From an uncultured Maribacter sp. (GTDB lineage Bacteria > Bacteroidota > Bacteroidia > Flavobacteriales > Flavobacteriaceae): DNA of 64,000 nucleotides. Position 1 is the first letter of the stretch. The number at the start of each line of letters is the position of its first letter. Both the position numbers and the translations under genes were made by a program. The stretch is from positions 124,001-188,000 of the forward strand of contig NZ_CANMRY010000004.1 of NCBI RefSeq assembly GCF_947500405.1, read 5' to 3'. Under the pieces are notes generated by a model that was not told the DNA's origin, searched no databases, and was given only the letters and a program-made list of their open reading frames with translations. This document shows positions 9,542-17,232 of the stretch, one piece after another.

Positions 9542-10445
9542 CTTTTACCTGTTTTTCTAATGTATTTAAAAATACTTTCCAATCATAATTAAAATCAAGC
9601 CAAAGAGTGTCTTCATTCTTTTTAAACCAAGTTTGTTGTCTTTTGGCAAATCTGCGGGTATTTTTTTTAATTTCAGAAATAGCAAACTCTAAAGTCCACT
9701 CTCCATTTAAATAATTAAAAAGCTCTTTGTAGCCAACAGTATTTAAAGCATTTAAATGTTTTTTGCTTTCTAAGGATTTTACTTCTTCTAAAAGCCCTTC
9801 TTGTAGCATAATATCTACTCTTTTGTTTATACGGTCGTAAATTATTTCTCTATCTGCAGTAAGTCCTACTGTAATTACATTAAAAGGTCTGTTTTCTTTC
9901 TTATCTGTAATAAAAGAAGAATAAGGTTTACTAGAACCAATACAAACTTCTAAAGCTCTTATGACTCTATGTGGGTTTTCTGTATCTACTACAGCATAGT
10001 ATTTTGGGTCTAATAGTTTTAGTTGCTCTTGGAGAGGACTAATGCCATCATTTATTAGAGTGTTATTTAGTTTTTCTCTAATTTCAGGAGCTACTTTAGG
10101 AAATGTGTCAAAGCCTTTAATTATTGCATCTACATACAATCCGCTGCCACCAACTAGTACTACAATTGAATGTTTTTTATGAAGTTTAGCAATGCAAGCA
10201 AGTCCTTCTTTTTCAAAATCTCCAACGGAATAGGGGGTTATAATACTTTTGTTTTGTATAAAATGGTGCTTGGCTGCTTGTAATTCCTCTTTTGTAGGAA
10301 CAGCCGTTCCAATACGCATTTCTTTAAAAAATTGTCTAGAATCTGCAGAAATAATTTCAGTATTAAAATGCTGTGCTATTTTAATTGCAAGTTTTGTTTT
10401 TCCTATAGCTGTAGGGCCTACAACAGAAATAATGGTGTTTTTCAT
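9528..10445 (-). CDS. miaA: tRNA dimethylallyltransferase
   Basis: Adds a dimethylallyl group to A37 of tRNAs that read UNN codons. The protein begins MKNTIISVVGPTAIGKT, which contains the P-loop, then has ISADSRQFFKEMRIGTA and the typical HHFI segment. The C-terminus includes RRFAKRQQTWFKK. I chose the ATG at 10445 rather than the in-frame TTG at 10472 for two reasons: the ATG overlaps the upstream stop as TAATG, and GGAGGA lies just before it. That gives 305 residues, normal for MiaA. It is the last gene of the six-gene minus-strand run. Confidence 0.95.
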   Translation of the reverse strand: MKNTIISVVGPTAIGKTKLAIKIAQHFNTEIISADSRQFFKEMRIGTAVPTKEELQAAKHHFIQNKSIITPYSVGDFEKEGLACIAKLHKKHSIVVLVGGSGLYVDAIIKGFDTFPKVAPEIREKLNNTLINDGISPLQEQLKLLDPKYYAVVDTENPHRVIRALEVCIGSSKPYSSFITDKKENRPFNVITVGLTADREIIYDRINKRVDIMLQEGLLEEVKSLESKKHLNALNTVGYKELFNYLNGEWTLEFAISEIKKNTRRFAKRQQTWFKKNEDTLWLDFNYDWKVFLNTLEKQVKEKTI

Positions 10446-11299
10446 TATAAGGTTCCTCCGCAATTGTAGCAATGTTTGGCATTGTCTCTATGACCTTCCG
10501 CAGAGCAATTTGGACAACTTTGTGTGTTTGTATGAACAAAGTTACTTCCGTTATCTACGGCATTACCTTTCTGCTTATTGTTTTTAGCAAACTCAGTAGT
10601 TACAATACCTGTAGGAACCGCAATAATGCCATAACCTAATATCATAATTAATGTTGCAATAAACTGCCCCCAATGTGTCTGTGGAGCAATATCTCCATAT
10701 CCTACAGTAGTTAAAGTAACTATAGTCCAATAAATACTTCTAGGTATGCTTGTAAATCCAGTTTCATCGCTCTCTATATAATACATTAAAGTACCCATTA
10801 TTATAGATAAAATGATTACTACATATATGAAAACTGCAATTTTAGCTCTGCTAGATTTTAAAGCTCTAGTTAATTCTGATGCTTCGCCAATAAATTTAAC
10901 AAGTTTTAATATTCTAAAAACACGTAACAGTCGTAAAGCTCTAACTGCCAAAAATATTTGGGAGCCCGCAAAAAAGTAAGAAATGTATAGTGGGATTGTA
11001 GATATAAAATCTATAATACCATAAAAGCTAAAAACATATTTTAAAGGTTTTTTAATACTTACTATTCTTAGAATATATTCTATACTAAAAAAAATAGTAA
11101 CTACCCATTCAAAAGCATATAGAGCATCATGATACTTAGCATCAATCTCTTTTACACTTTCGAGCATTACTAGTATTACGCTTATTATTATTAGAATAAA
11201 AAGAATAATATCAAACCATTTACCCATAGGAGTATCTGCCTCATAAATAATTTCATGAATTCTATTCTTCCAAGTAGTGTTAGTTTTTTTTTTGTTCAA
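10445..11299 (-). CDS. Voltage-gated-type potassium channel with C-terminal zinc ribbon
   Basis: Six-helix Kv-like channel, 284 residues. S1-S3 span about residues 28-110. S4 carries regularly spaced arginines (R120, R123, R126, R129), consistent with a voltage sensor. The pore loop has the K+ selectivity filter TVGYGD (198-203), followed by S6 (about 212-236). The C-terminal tail is cytoplasmic and ends in CPNC (Cys262/265) and CYNC (Cys277/280), a small zinc-ribbon-like knuckle. There is no RCK/TrkA domain. It is coupled by a TAATG overlap to miaA and lies 4 bases after the nuclease gene, but no functional link to them is obvious. Confidence 0.9.
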   Translation of the reverse strand: MNKKKTNTTWKNRIHEIIYEADTPMGKWFDIILFILIIISVILVMLESVKEIDAKYHDALYAFEWVVTIFFSIEYILRIVSIKKPLKYVFSFYGIIDFISTIPLYISYFFAGSQIFLAVRALRLLRVFRILKLVKFIGEASELTRALKSSRAKIAVFIYVVIILSIIMGTLMYYIESDETGFTSIPRSIYWTIVTLTTVGYGDIAPQTHWGQFIATLIMILGYGIIAVPTGIVTTEFAKNNKQKGNAVDNGSNFVHTNTQSCPNCSAEGHRDNAKHCYNCGGTL

Positions 11300-11302
11300 A
11301 AT

Positions 11303-12670
11303 TTAGGTGTTCAATTCTATAATTTTTACGACTCTCTTTTTTCTAAGATAAGTTTCAATTAAATGTATGGCATTTTTACCACCATTCATAGGTGTTATAA
11401 TAGATTCTAATATGTTTAAATTATTTATTTGAAAATTTAAATCGTAAAATCCTAACCCTATAAAAATACCATCTTTTATTAAAATGGCGCTATATTCTCC
11501 AATTTCTCTTCCTTTGTCAACAATAATTATGCTTTTGTTTGCAAGACTATATTTATTAATTGCCATTAATGCTCTCTGGTTATACTCCGTAACAAGTTCT
11601 TTTTCTATACAAGCACCATTACACTTATTTTCATCGTATTTAGAACAGTTTTTTTTAGCTTCCGAGACCCCATTTATTTTATCACATAAATTAAATTCTT
11701 CATTTATTTTATAAATAAAATTTTTAGCGCCATGAATGCTGTTAAATGTCGTAAGATTTGGTCTATTACCAGTAATATGACTTGCATTAAAACTAATGTA
11801 GCCTTCTTTAGTTTCTCCTTGATATACAGCGTGAGAATATATTTTTTGTTTATTCTTATTGTTGTATCTAGGTTTAGTTTTATTTTGCTCTTCTAGCTCT
11901 TTTAATAGAGCTATTAACTCATTTCCTGTTTTTTCGTAAGTTACTTTCTTTGTTTCTTTTTGAAGTTTACGAGCTCTATCTCCTCTTTTTGTAAAATGTA
12001 TATTAACTCTTTTTTTAATGTTTTTACTGTGCCCCAAAAAGAGAATTTCCCCGTCTTTATTAAGCATGTAATAAACCCCAACAACAGATGGTAAGTCTTC
12101 TATGATATGAAGTTGTTTTTCAGAAAGTTCCCCATGGGTTTCTTTTCTTATTACAGTTTTAAGAATTTCTTTATCGGTATCTTTTGCAAGTAGTAACTTA
12201 AATAGTTTTACTGTTGCTAAGGCATCTCCATTAGCTCTATGTCTATCACTAACTGGTATTCCTAAGGATCTAACCAATTTTCCTAAACTATAAGATTCTG
12301 CATCTGGTAGTAGCCTTTTAGAAAGTTCCACAGTACACAAGGTTTTTCTTTCAAAATTATATCCTAGTCTTTTAAATTCAGTTCTTAAAATTCTATAATC
12401 AAACTGAGCGTTGTGTGCTACCAAAACAACATCTTCGGTAATTTCTATAATACGTTTAGCAACCTCGTAAAATTTAGGTGCTGTGCGTAGCATTTTGTTG
12501 TTTATTCCTGTAAGCTTAACTACAAAGGGTTGTATTTCTTTTTCAGGATTAACTAAGCTAATGAATGTATCTATTACTTTGTGTCCATCAAATTTATGGA
12601 TAGCAATTTCTGTAATACCTTCTTCATTGTATTTTCCTCCTGTGGTTTCTATATCTAGTATTACGTACAT
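11303..12670 (-). CDS. DEDDh exonuclease fused to a GIY-YIG / UvrC-like nuclease domain
   Basis: Two-nuclease fusion of 455 residues. Residues 1-165 form a DnaQ-type 3'-5' exonuclease with all five catalytic residues (Asp6, Glu8, Asp91, His144, Asp149; ILDIETTGG, HNAQFDY, HRANGDA). Residues about 195-275 form a GIY-YIG domain (GVYYM, FLGHS, Arg221, Glu251, then TKPRYN). Four cysteines follow at 329, 342, 350 and 354 (C-x12-C-x7-C-x3-C), closely matching the cysteine set that holds the Fe-S cluster of UvrC. The family is often annotated as polymerase III epsilon or Cho-like. A repair role is inferred from the domains, not demonstrated. Confidence 0.9.
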   Translation of the reverse strand: MYVILDIETTGGKYNEEGITEIAIHKFDGHKVIDTFISLVNPEKEIQPFVVKLTGINNKMLRTAPKFYEVAKRIIEITEDVVLVAHNAQFDYRILRTEFKRLGYNFERKTLCTVELSKRLLPDAESYSLGKLVRSLGIPVSDRHRANGDALATVKLFKLLLAKDTDKEILKTVIRKETHGELSEKQLHIIEDLPSVVGVYYMLNKDGEILFLGHSKNIKKRVNIHFTKRGDRARKLQKETKKVTYEKTGNELIALLKELEEQNKTKPRYNNKNKQKIYSHAVYQGETKEGYISFNASHITGNRPNLTTFNSIHGAKNFIYKINEEFNLCDKINGVSEAKKNCSKYDENKCNGACIEKELVTEYNQRALMAINKYSLANKSIIIVDKGREIGEYSAILIKDGIFIGLGFYDLNFQINNLNILESIITPMNGGKNAIHLIETYLRKKRVVKIIELNT

Positions 12671-12698
12671 TAAGTTGCTTTTTTAAGCGAGTTTGATG

Positions 12699-13358
12699 TT
12701 ACTTATAATTTCTAACTCCAAAAATACTACTACCTATTCTTACCATGGTGCTTCCTTCTTTTATAGCTATTTGGTAATCTCCACTCATGCCCATAGATAA
12801 GATTGTAATGGTTGGAAGAATATTTTTTGTGTTGTTGTAAATTGATTTTAAAGAACTAAATTCTTTTTTTATTTGATTTTCGTCACTTGTAAAAGTAGCC
12901 ATTCCCATGAGTCCCTTTATCTCTATATTTTTTAAATTTTCATAACTTTTAGAATTAAGAAGTGCTATTAATTCTTCTTCATTTAACCCAAATTTGGTTT
13001 CTTCTGTTGCAATATGAATTTGTAATAGGCAAGGAATTATTCTGTTGTGTTTTGCAGCCTGTTTATTAATTTCGGTAAGTAGTTTTAAGCTATCTACACC
13101 ATGAATTAAAGAGACAAACTCGGCCATGTACTTTACTTTATTGCGTTGTACATGCCCAATCATGTGCCATTCTATGTCTTTAGGAAGTGTTTCCCATTTT
13201 TGAACCATTTCTTGAATCTTATTTTCGCCAAAAATGCGTTGACCAGCATTGTAAGCTTCTTGTAGATCCAGAATAGGCTTTGTTTTAGAAACAGCAACTA
13301 ATGTAACCTCATTAGGAAGCGTGTTTTTTATGTTTTGTAAATTTTGCTTTATAGACAT
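12699..13358 (-). CDS. YggS/PROSC family pyridoxal-phosphate-binding protein
   Basis: A single-domain TIM-barrel PLP protein of 219 residues, not an enzyme in the usual sense. The family keeps free PLP and amino-acid pools in balance. The PLP lysine is Lys25 in LVAVSKTKP. Other family hallmarks are IFGENKIQE, WHMIGHVQRNK, GLMGMATF and the C-terminal SMGMSGDYQIAI followed by RIGSSIFG. It lies in the minus-strand run between the hydroxyacyl-CoA dehydrogenase and the nuclease fusion. Confidence 0.94.
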   Translation of the reverse strand: MSIKQNLQNIKNTLPNEVTLVAVSKTKPILDLQEAYNAGQRIFGENKIQEMVQKWETLPKDIEWHMIGHVQRNKVKYMAEFVSLIHGVDSLKLLTEINKQAAKHNRIIPCLLQIHIATEETKFGLNEEELIALLNSKSYENLKNIEIKGLMGMATFTSDENQIKKEFSSLKSIYNNTKNILPTITILSMGMSGDYQIAIKEGSTMVRIGSSIFGVRNYK

Positions 13359-13375
13359 AAAGATATACTACTATT

Positions 13376-14263
13376 TTAAGCAAATTGCTTTGCTATTTTT
13401 TCTGCTTTTTTGGACTCGGAATAATCATAAAAACCTTCTCTTGATTTTACACCTAGCTTGCCTGCCATTACCATGTTTACTAAAAGAGGACAAGGAGCAT
13501 ACTTTGGGTTTTTAAAACCATCATAAAGTACGTTTAGAATAGATAAACATACATCTAAGCCTATAAAATCGGCTAACTGTAAAGGTCCCATTGGGTGCGC
13601 CATACCTAATTTCATAACGGTGTCAATTTCAGATACTCCTGCAACTCCATTATATAATGCTTCTATGGCTTCATTTAACATAGGCATTAAAATACGATTT
13701 GCAACAAAACCAGGATAGTCATTAACTTCGGTTGGAGTTTTTCCTAATTGGAGCGAAATGTCCATTATGGTTTTTGTAGTATTGTCTGATGTGTTGTAAC
13801 CTCTAATAATTTCTACTAATTTCATGATTGGCACAGGGTTCATAAAATGCATTCCTATAACCTTATCTGGTCTATTCGTAACTGCAGCAATTTTAGTAAT
13901 AGAAATAGAGGAAGTATTTGTTGCTAGAATAGTATTTTCTTGGCAAGCTTCGTCCAACTCTTTAAATATTTTTAGTTTTAAATCGGTTTTTTCTGTAGCT
14001 GCTTCTACTACTAAATCTGTGTTTTTAACACCATTAGGGATAGAAGTATATGTTGTAATATTTGCTAAAGTGTTAATTTTAACATCTTTCGTTATTTTAT
14101 CTTTGGTAATAAGACGGTCTAAATTTTTAGTAATCGTAGCAATACTTTTTTCCAAAGATGCTTCAGATATATCTACTAGATTTACTTTAAAATTATTTTG
14201 AGCAAATACATGAGCAATACCATTACCCATTGTTCCTGCTCCAATAACAGCAATGTTTTTCAT
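13376..14263 (-). CDS. 3-hydroxybutyryl-CoA (3-hydroxyacyl-CoA) dehydrogenase
   Basis: NAD-dependent oxidation of 3-hydroxyacyl-CoA in short-chain fatty-acid or butyrate metabolism. The 295-residue length fits a single-function enzyme rather than the FadB fusion. The Rossmann motif VIGAGTMGNGIAHVFA is at residues 5-20. The catalytic His is in GMHFMNPVP, followed by MKLVEIIRG. The C-terminal domain has GFVANRILMPMLNEA and a conserved PMGPLQLADFIGLDV. It ends 2 bases before the start of... that is, it is read directly after the Gfo/Idh/MocA gene with a 1-base gap, so the two are co-transcribed. Confidence 0.94.
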   Translation of the reverse strand: MKNIAVIGAGTMGNGIAHVFAQNNFKVNLVDISEASLEKSIATITKNLDRLITKDKITKDVKINTLANITTYTSIPNGVKNTDLVVEAATEKTDLKLKIFKELDEACQENTILATNTSSISITKIAAVTNRPDKVIGMHFMNPVPIMKLVEIIRGYNTSDNTTKTIMDISLQLGKTPTEVNDYPGFVANRILMPMLNEAIEALYNGVAGVSEIDTVMKLGMAHPMGPLQLADFIGLDVCLSILNVLYDGFKNPKYAPCPLLVNMVMAGKLGVKSREGFYDYSESKKAEKIAKQFA

Positions 14264-14264
14264 G

Positions 14265-15233
14265 CTAAATATGATTAAAAGATTCTATAATTTCTAATGC
14301 AACTTTTAATGCGGCAGTACCGTCTTGTAGGGTTACAATGGGAGTAGAGTTAGAGTTTATTGCATCTGCAAAGGTTTCTAATTCGTCTAAAATTGCGTTG
14401 TTTGTTTCTATTTCAGGGTTTTCAAAATAAATTTGCTTTTTTTCTCCTTCTGCATTTTGTAAAATCATATCAAAATCACCAGTTTTTTCGGGAGCATCTT
14501 TCATTTTTACAACCTCTACTTTTTTCTCTAAAAAATCTACAGAGATATAAGCATCTTTCTGAAAAAATCTAGATTTTCTCATGTTTTTTAAAGAAATTCT
14601 ACTCGCTGTTAAATTCGCAACACAACCATTTTCAAATTCCAAACGAGCATTAGCAATGTCTGGAGATTTACTTATAACCGAAACACCACTAGCATTTACT
14701 TTTATGACCTTAGATTTTACAACGCTTAGAATAGCATCTATATCATGAATCATTAAATCTAAAACCACTGGCACATCTGTTCCTCTTGGATTAAATTCTG
14801 CCAAACGGTGCGTTTCAATAAACATGGGAGCATCTATACTATTTTTAACCGCAGAAAAAGCAGGGTTAAATCTTTCTACATGCCCCACTTGTCCTTTTAC
14901 ATTATTCTTAGTGGCTAAAGAAATAAGCTCTTCGGCTTCTTCTAATGTATTTGTTATAGGTTTTTCTATGAAAATGTGCTTACCTTTTTCTATTGCTTTT
15001 TTAGCGCAGTCGTAGTGAGAAAGAGTAGGAGTTACTATGTCAACAACATCTACGGCATCTATAAGTGCATTTATATTATCAAAATAGGTGTACCCAAATT
15101 GGTCGGCTACTTTTTTACCATTTATAGCATCAGGGTCATAAAAACCAATTAAAGTATATTTATTAGATTCATTTAATAGGCGAAGATGAATTTTTCCTAA
15201 GTGACCAGCGCCAAGAACACCAACTTTAAGCAT
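14265..15233 (-). CDS. Gfo/Idh/MocA family oxidoreductase
   Basis: NAD(P)-dependent dehydrogenase of unknown substrate, 322 residues. An N-terminal Rossmann fold (VGVLGAGHLGKIHLRLL) is followed by the family signature IFIEKPITNTLEEAEELI (lysine of the EKP motif). The C-terminal alpha/beta domain has VGHVERFNPAF and DLMIHDIDAILSVV, where the His-Asp pair is in the usual active-site position. It is the first gene of the minus-strand run that ends at miaA, and its promoter must lie in the 173-base divergent gap shared with pcm. Confidence 0.9.
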   Translation of the reverse strand: MLKVGVLGAGHLGKIHLRLLNESNKYTLIGFYDPDAINGKKVADQFGYTYFDNINALIDAVDVVDIVTPTLSHYDCAKKAIEKGKHIFIEKPITNTLEEAEELISLATKNNVKGQVGHVERFNPAFSAVKNSIDAPMFIETHRLAEFNPRGTDVPVVLDLMIHDIDAILSVVKSKVIKVNASGVSVISKSPDIANARLEFENGCVANLTASRISLKNMRKSRFFQKDAYISVDFLEKKVEVVKMKDAPEKTGDFDMILQNAEGEKKQIYFENPEIETNNAILDELETFADAINSNSTPIVTLQDGTAALKVALEIIESFNHI

Positions 15234-15379
15234 ATATTTCGTTTTTTCAAAAATACGGATACTTTAGAAGTTTATTGTCTTGATATTTTAAAACTTTATG
15301 GTTATAATAATAGAAATATTTGATACTAAAAATATACTAAGAAATAGCGTTTCGTTTTTATTCTTCTAATTAACTTTCC

Positions 15380-15387
15380 TAACTTTG
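15380..15387 (+). promoter_or_regulatory. Bacteroidetes -7 element upstream of pcm
   Basis: TAACTTTG fits TAnnTTTG and lies 19 bases before the TTG start of pcm, in the divergent intergenic region. Confidence 0.5.
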
Positions 15388-15406
15388 AGAACTAAACCAA
15401 CCCCGA

Positions 15407-16048
15407 TTGAAAGATACTCTTAAACATAGCGGAATGCGTAATAAATTAGCAGAAGTGCTAATTGAAAAAGGTATAGAGGATAAGAATGTTTTAAATGCTA
15501 TTAGGAAAATTCCCAGACATTTGTTTATGGATAGTAGCTTTGAGGGGCATGCGTACCAGGACAAGGCTTTTCCAATTGCAGCAAACCAAACTATTTCGCA
15601 ACCGTATACTGTGGCTTTTCAGACAGAGCTTCTGCAAGTTTCTGCAAATAAAAAAATATTAGAAATTGGTACAGGGAGTGGGTACCAAACAGCGGTTTTA
15701 TTGGCCTTGCATGCTAAAGTGTATTCTATAGAAAGGCAATTAGAGCTTTTTAAAAAAACATCTATTTTTTTTAAGAAAATGGGATATAGACCAAAAAAAA
15801 TGATTTTTGGCGATGGTTACAAAGGTATGCCAGAGGAAGCTCCTTTTGATGGTATTATTGTTACTGCGGGTGCTCCAGAAGTACCAAAAACCTTGCTGGC
15901 ACAATTAAAAATAGGAGGTAGGTTAGTTATTCCTGTTGGTGTAAATGATCAAATAATGACATTATTTGTTAGAAAATCTGAGAAAGAGTTTCAAAAAACC
16001 GAGTATGGTTCTTTTCGTTTTGTGCCTCTATTAGAAAACAAAAATTAA
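15407..16048 (+). CDS. pcm: Protein-L-isoaspartate O-methyltransferase
   Basis: Repairs isoaspartyl damage in proteins using S-adenosylmethionine. It has 213 residues. The SAM-binding core is [15 protein letters not shown]; upstream is the family element [19 protein letters not shown], and downstream are [21 protein letters not shown] and GGRLVIPVG, all typical for Pcm. The start is TTG at 15407 ([13 protein letters not shown]), which matches the usual N-terminus. The ATG at 15434 would remove part of it. The gene is convergent with smpB and overlaps it by 4 bases. Confidence 0.94.
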   Translation: MKDTLKHSGMRNKLAEVLIEKGIEDKNVLNAIRKIPRHLFMDSSFEGHAYQDKAFPIAANQTISQPYTVAFQTELLQVSANKKILEIGTGSGYQTAVLLALHAKVYSIERQLELFKKTSIFFKKMGYRPKKMIFGDGYKGMPEEAPFDGIIVTAGAPEVPKTLLAQLKIGGRLVIPVGVNDQIMTLFVRKSEKEFQKTEYGSFRFVPLLENKN

Positions 16049-16506
16049 GAGTTGAAACTTTTCTTAACTCTTGCTAAATCTCTTTTGTTATCGCGATCTT
16101 TTATGGTTTCTCTTTTGTCGTAAAGCTTTTTACCTTTTGCTAAAGCAATATTCATTTTAGCAAAACCTTTTTCGTTTATAAAAAGGTTAAGAGGCACTAT
16201 AGTTAGTCCTGAGGTTTTTACTTCTCGATCTAGTTTTTTTAACTCTCTTTTGTTTAATAATAGCTTGCGTGCAGCCTTTGGTAAGTGATTATAATGAGAG
16301 CCATGAGAGTATTCATCAACCTGCATATTAATTACAAAGAGCTCTCCTTTGTCATTAAACTCACAAAAACTTTCTGTTATAGATGCTCTTCCGTATCTAA
16401 TAGATTTAATTTCTGTACCAGATAAAACAATACCAGCAGTATATTTATCTAGAATCTCGTATTCAAAACGAGCTTTCTTGTTTTTAATGTTTATGTTAGT
16501 TTGCAT
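16045..16506 (-). CDS. smpB: SsrA-binding protein SmpB
   Basis: Binds tmRNA and carries it to stalled ribosomes for trans-translation. It has 153 residues, normal length. Characteristic segments are [37 protein letters not shown], the KRELKKL helix and the basic C-terminal tail [17 protein letters not shown], which folds in the mRNA channel. The tmRNA gene itself is not in this window. It overlaps the 3' end of pcm by 4 bases on the opposite strand. Confidence 0.97.
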   Translation of the reverse strand: MQTNINIKNKKARFEYEILDKYTAGIVLSGTEIKSIRYGRASITESFCEFNDKGELFVINMQVDEYSHGSHYNHLPKAARKLLLNKRELKKLDREVKTSGLTIVPLNLFINEKGFAKMNIALAKGKKLYDKRETIKDRDNKRDLARVKKSFNS

Positions 16507-16604
16507 AATAAAACAAAAATAAGCACAATATTGGGATAAGCATTTTTATTGCCTTAAAAAAGAAAAACTTTATTTAAGTAAATTATAAACATAAGTGCGA
16601 TATG

Positions 16605-17150
16605 TTAATCAGGGCAATTACAGTTTATATGTAAGCGTTGTGAAGTTGCAACCCCGTTAGTTATTTGAACAATAAAAAGGCTGCCATTGTCGTAGTCTTC
16701 CATAATACTGTATTTATCTTCTTCTAATAACTGATTAACAAATTCTGGAGTAGTATCACCATGACCAACAATTAAAATAGTTTGATTTACATGGTCTTTT
16801 TTAAACTGGTTTACTATAATATCATCAAAATTATAATACTTTACATCTATATTTTTTTTAACAGATGTAGGTGCAGCAGTCATAGAACTTCTTAAAAAAT
16901 CTGTAGAATAAATAGCATCTAGTTCTACATCATCAAAAATTTCAGCCCAATGCATAGCTCTTCCTAGTCCTTTTTGAATAAGTTCTGGATCTATATTATC
17001 CGTGTTACTCCTGTCTTTTTCTGCATGTCTTATAAAATAGTAAGTAGATACTTCTTTTACAGGATTAACTTTCTCTGAATTAGTTTTGTCTTTACAAGAA
17101 GAAAAATTAACAAATAATAATATAACTAGTAGGCTTTTAATTGCTTTCAT
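16605..17150 (-). CDS. Histidine phosphatase superfamily lipoprotein
   Basis: A 181-residue envelope lipoprotein: the signal sequence ends with FSSC (lipidated Cys19). The mature domain belongs to the histidine phosphatase (phosphoglycerate mutase/SixA) superfamily. The phospho-acceptor is in YFIRHAEKDR (His42), and the second catalytic His is in IVGHGDTTPEF. Between them are the short YSTDFLRSSMTAAP segment and an acidic residue-rich loop. The substrate is unknown. The extracytoplasmic location argues against a glycolytic role. The gene is divergent from the PorP/SprF gene with an 82-base gap. Confidence 0.85.
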   Translation of the reverse strand: MKAIKSLLVILLFVNFSSCKDKTNSEKVNPVKEVSTYYFIRHAEKDRSNTDNIDPELIQKGLGRAMHWAEIFDDVELDAIYSTDFLRSSMTAAPTSVKKNIDVKYYNFDDIIVNQFKKDHVNQTILIVGHGDTTPEFVNQLLEEDKYSIMEDYDNGSLFIVQITNGVATSQRLHINCNCPD

Positions 17151-17232
17151 AATTGGATAGTCTGTAACTTAGATAATAACTAAAAATAGGGGAAAATAGT
17201 ATTTAGAAGCAGTTTTTTTTGTTTTTTTGCAT

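Noticed and set aside
10446..10472. Longer miaA form from a TTG at 10472
   Set aside because: The ATG at 10445 has a good ribosome site and a TAATG overlap with the upstream gene, and it gives the standard N-terminus.
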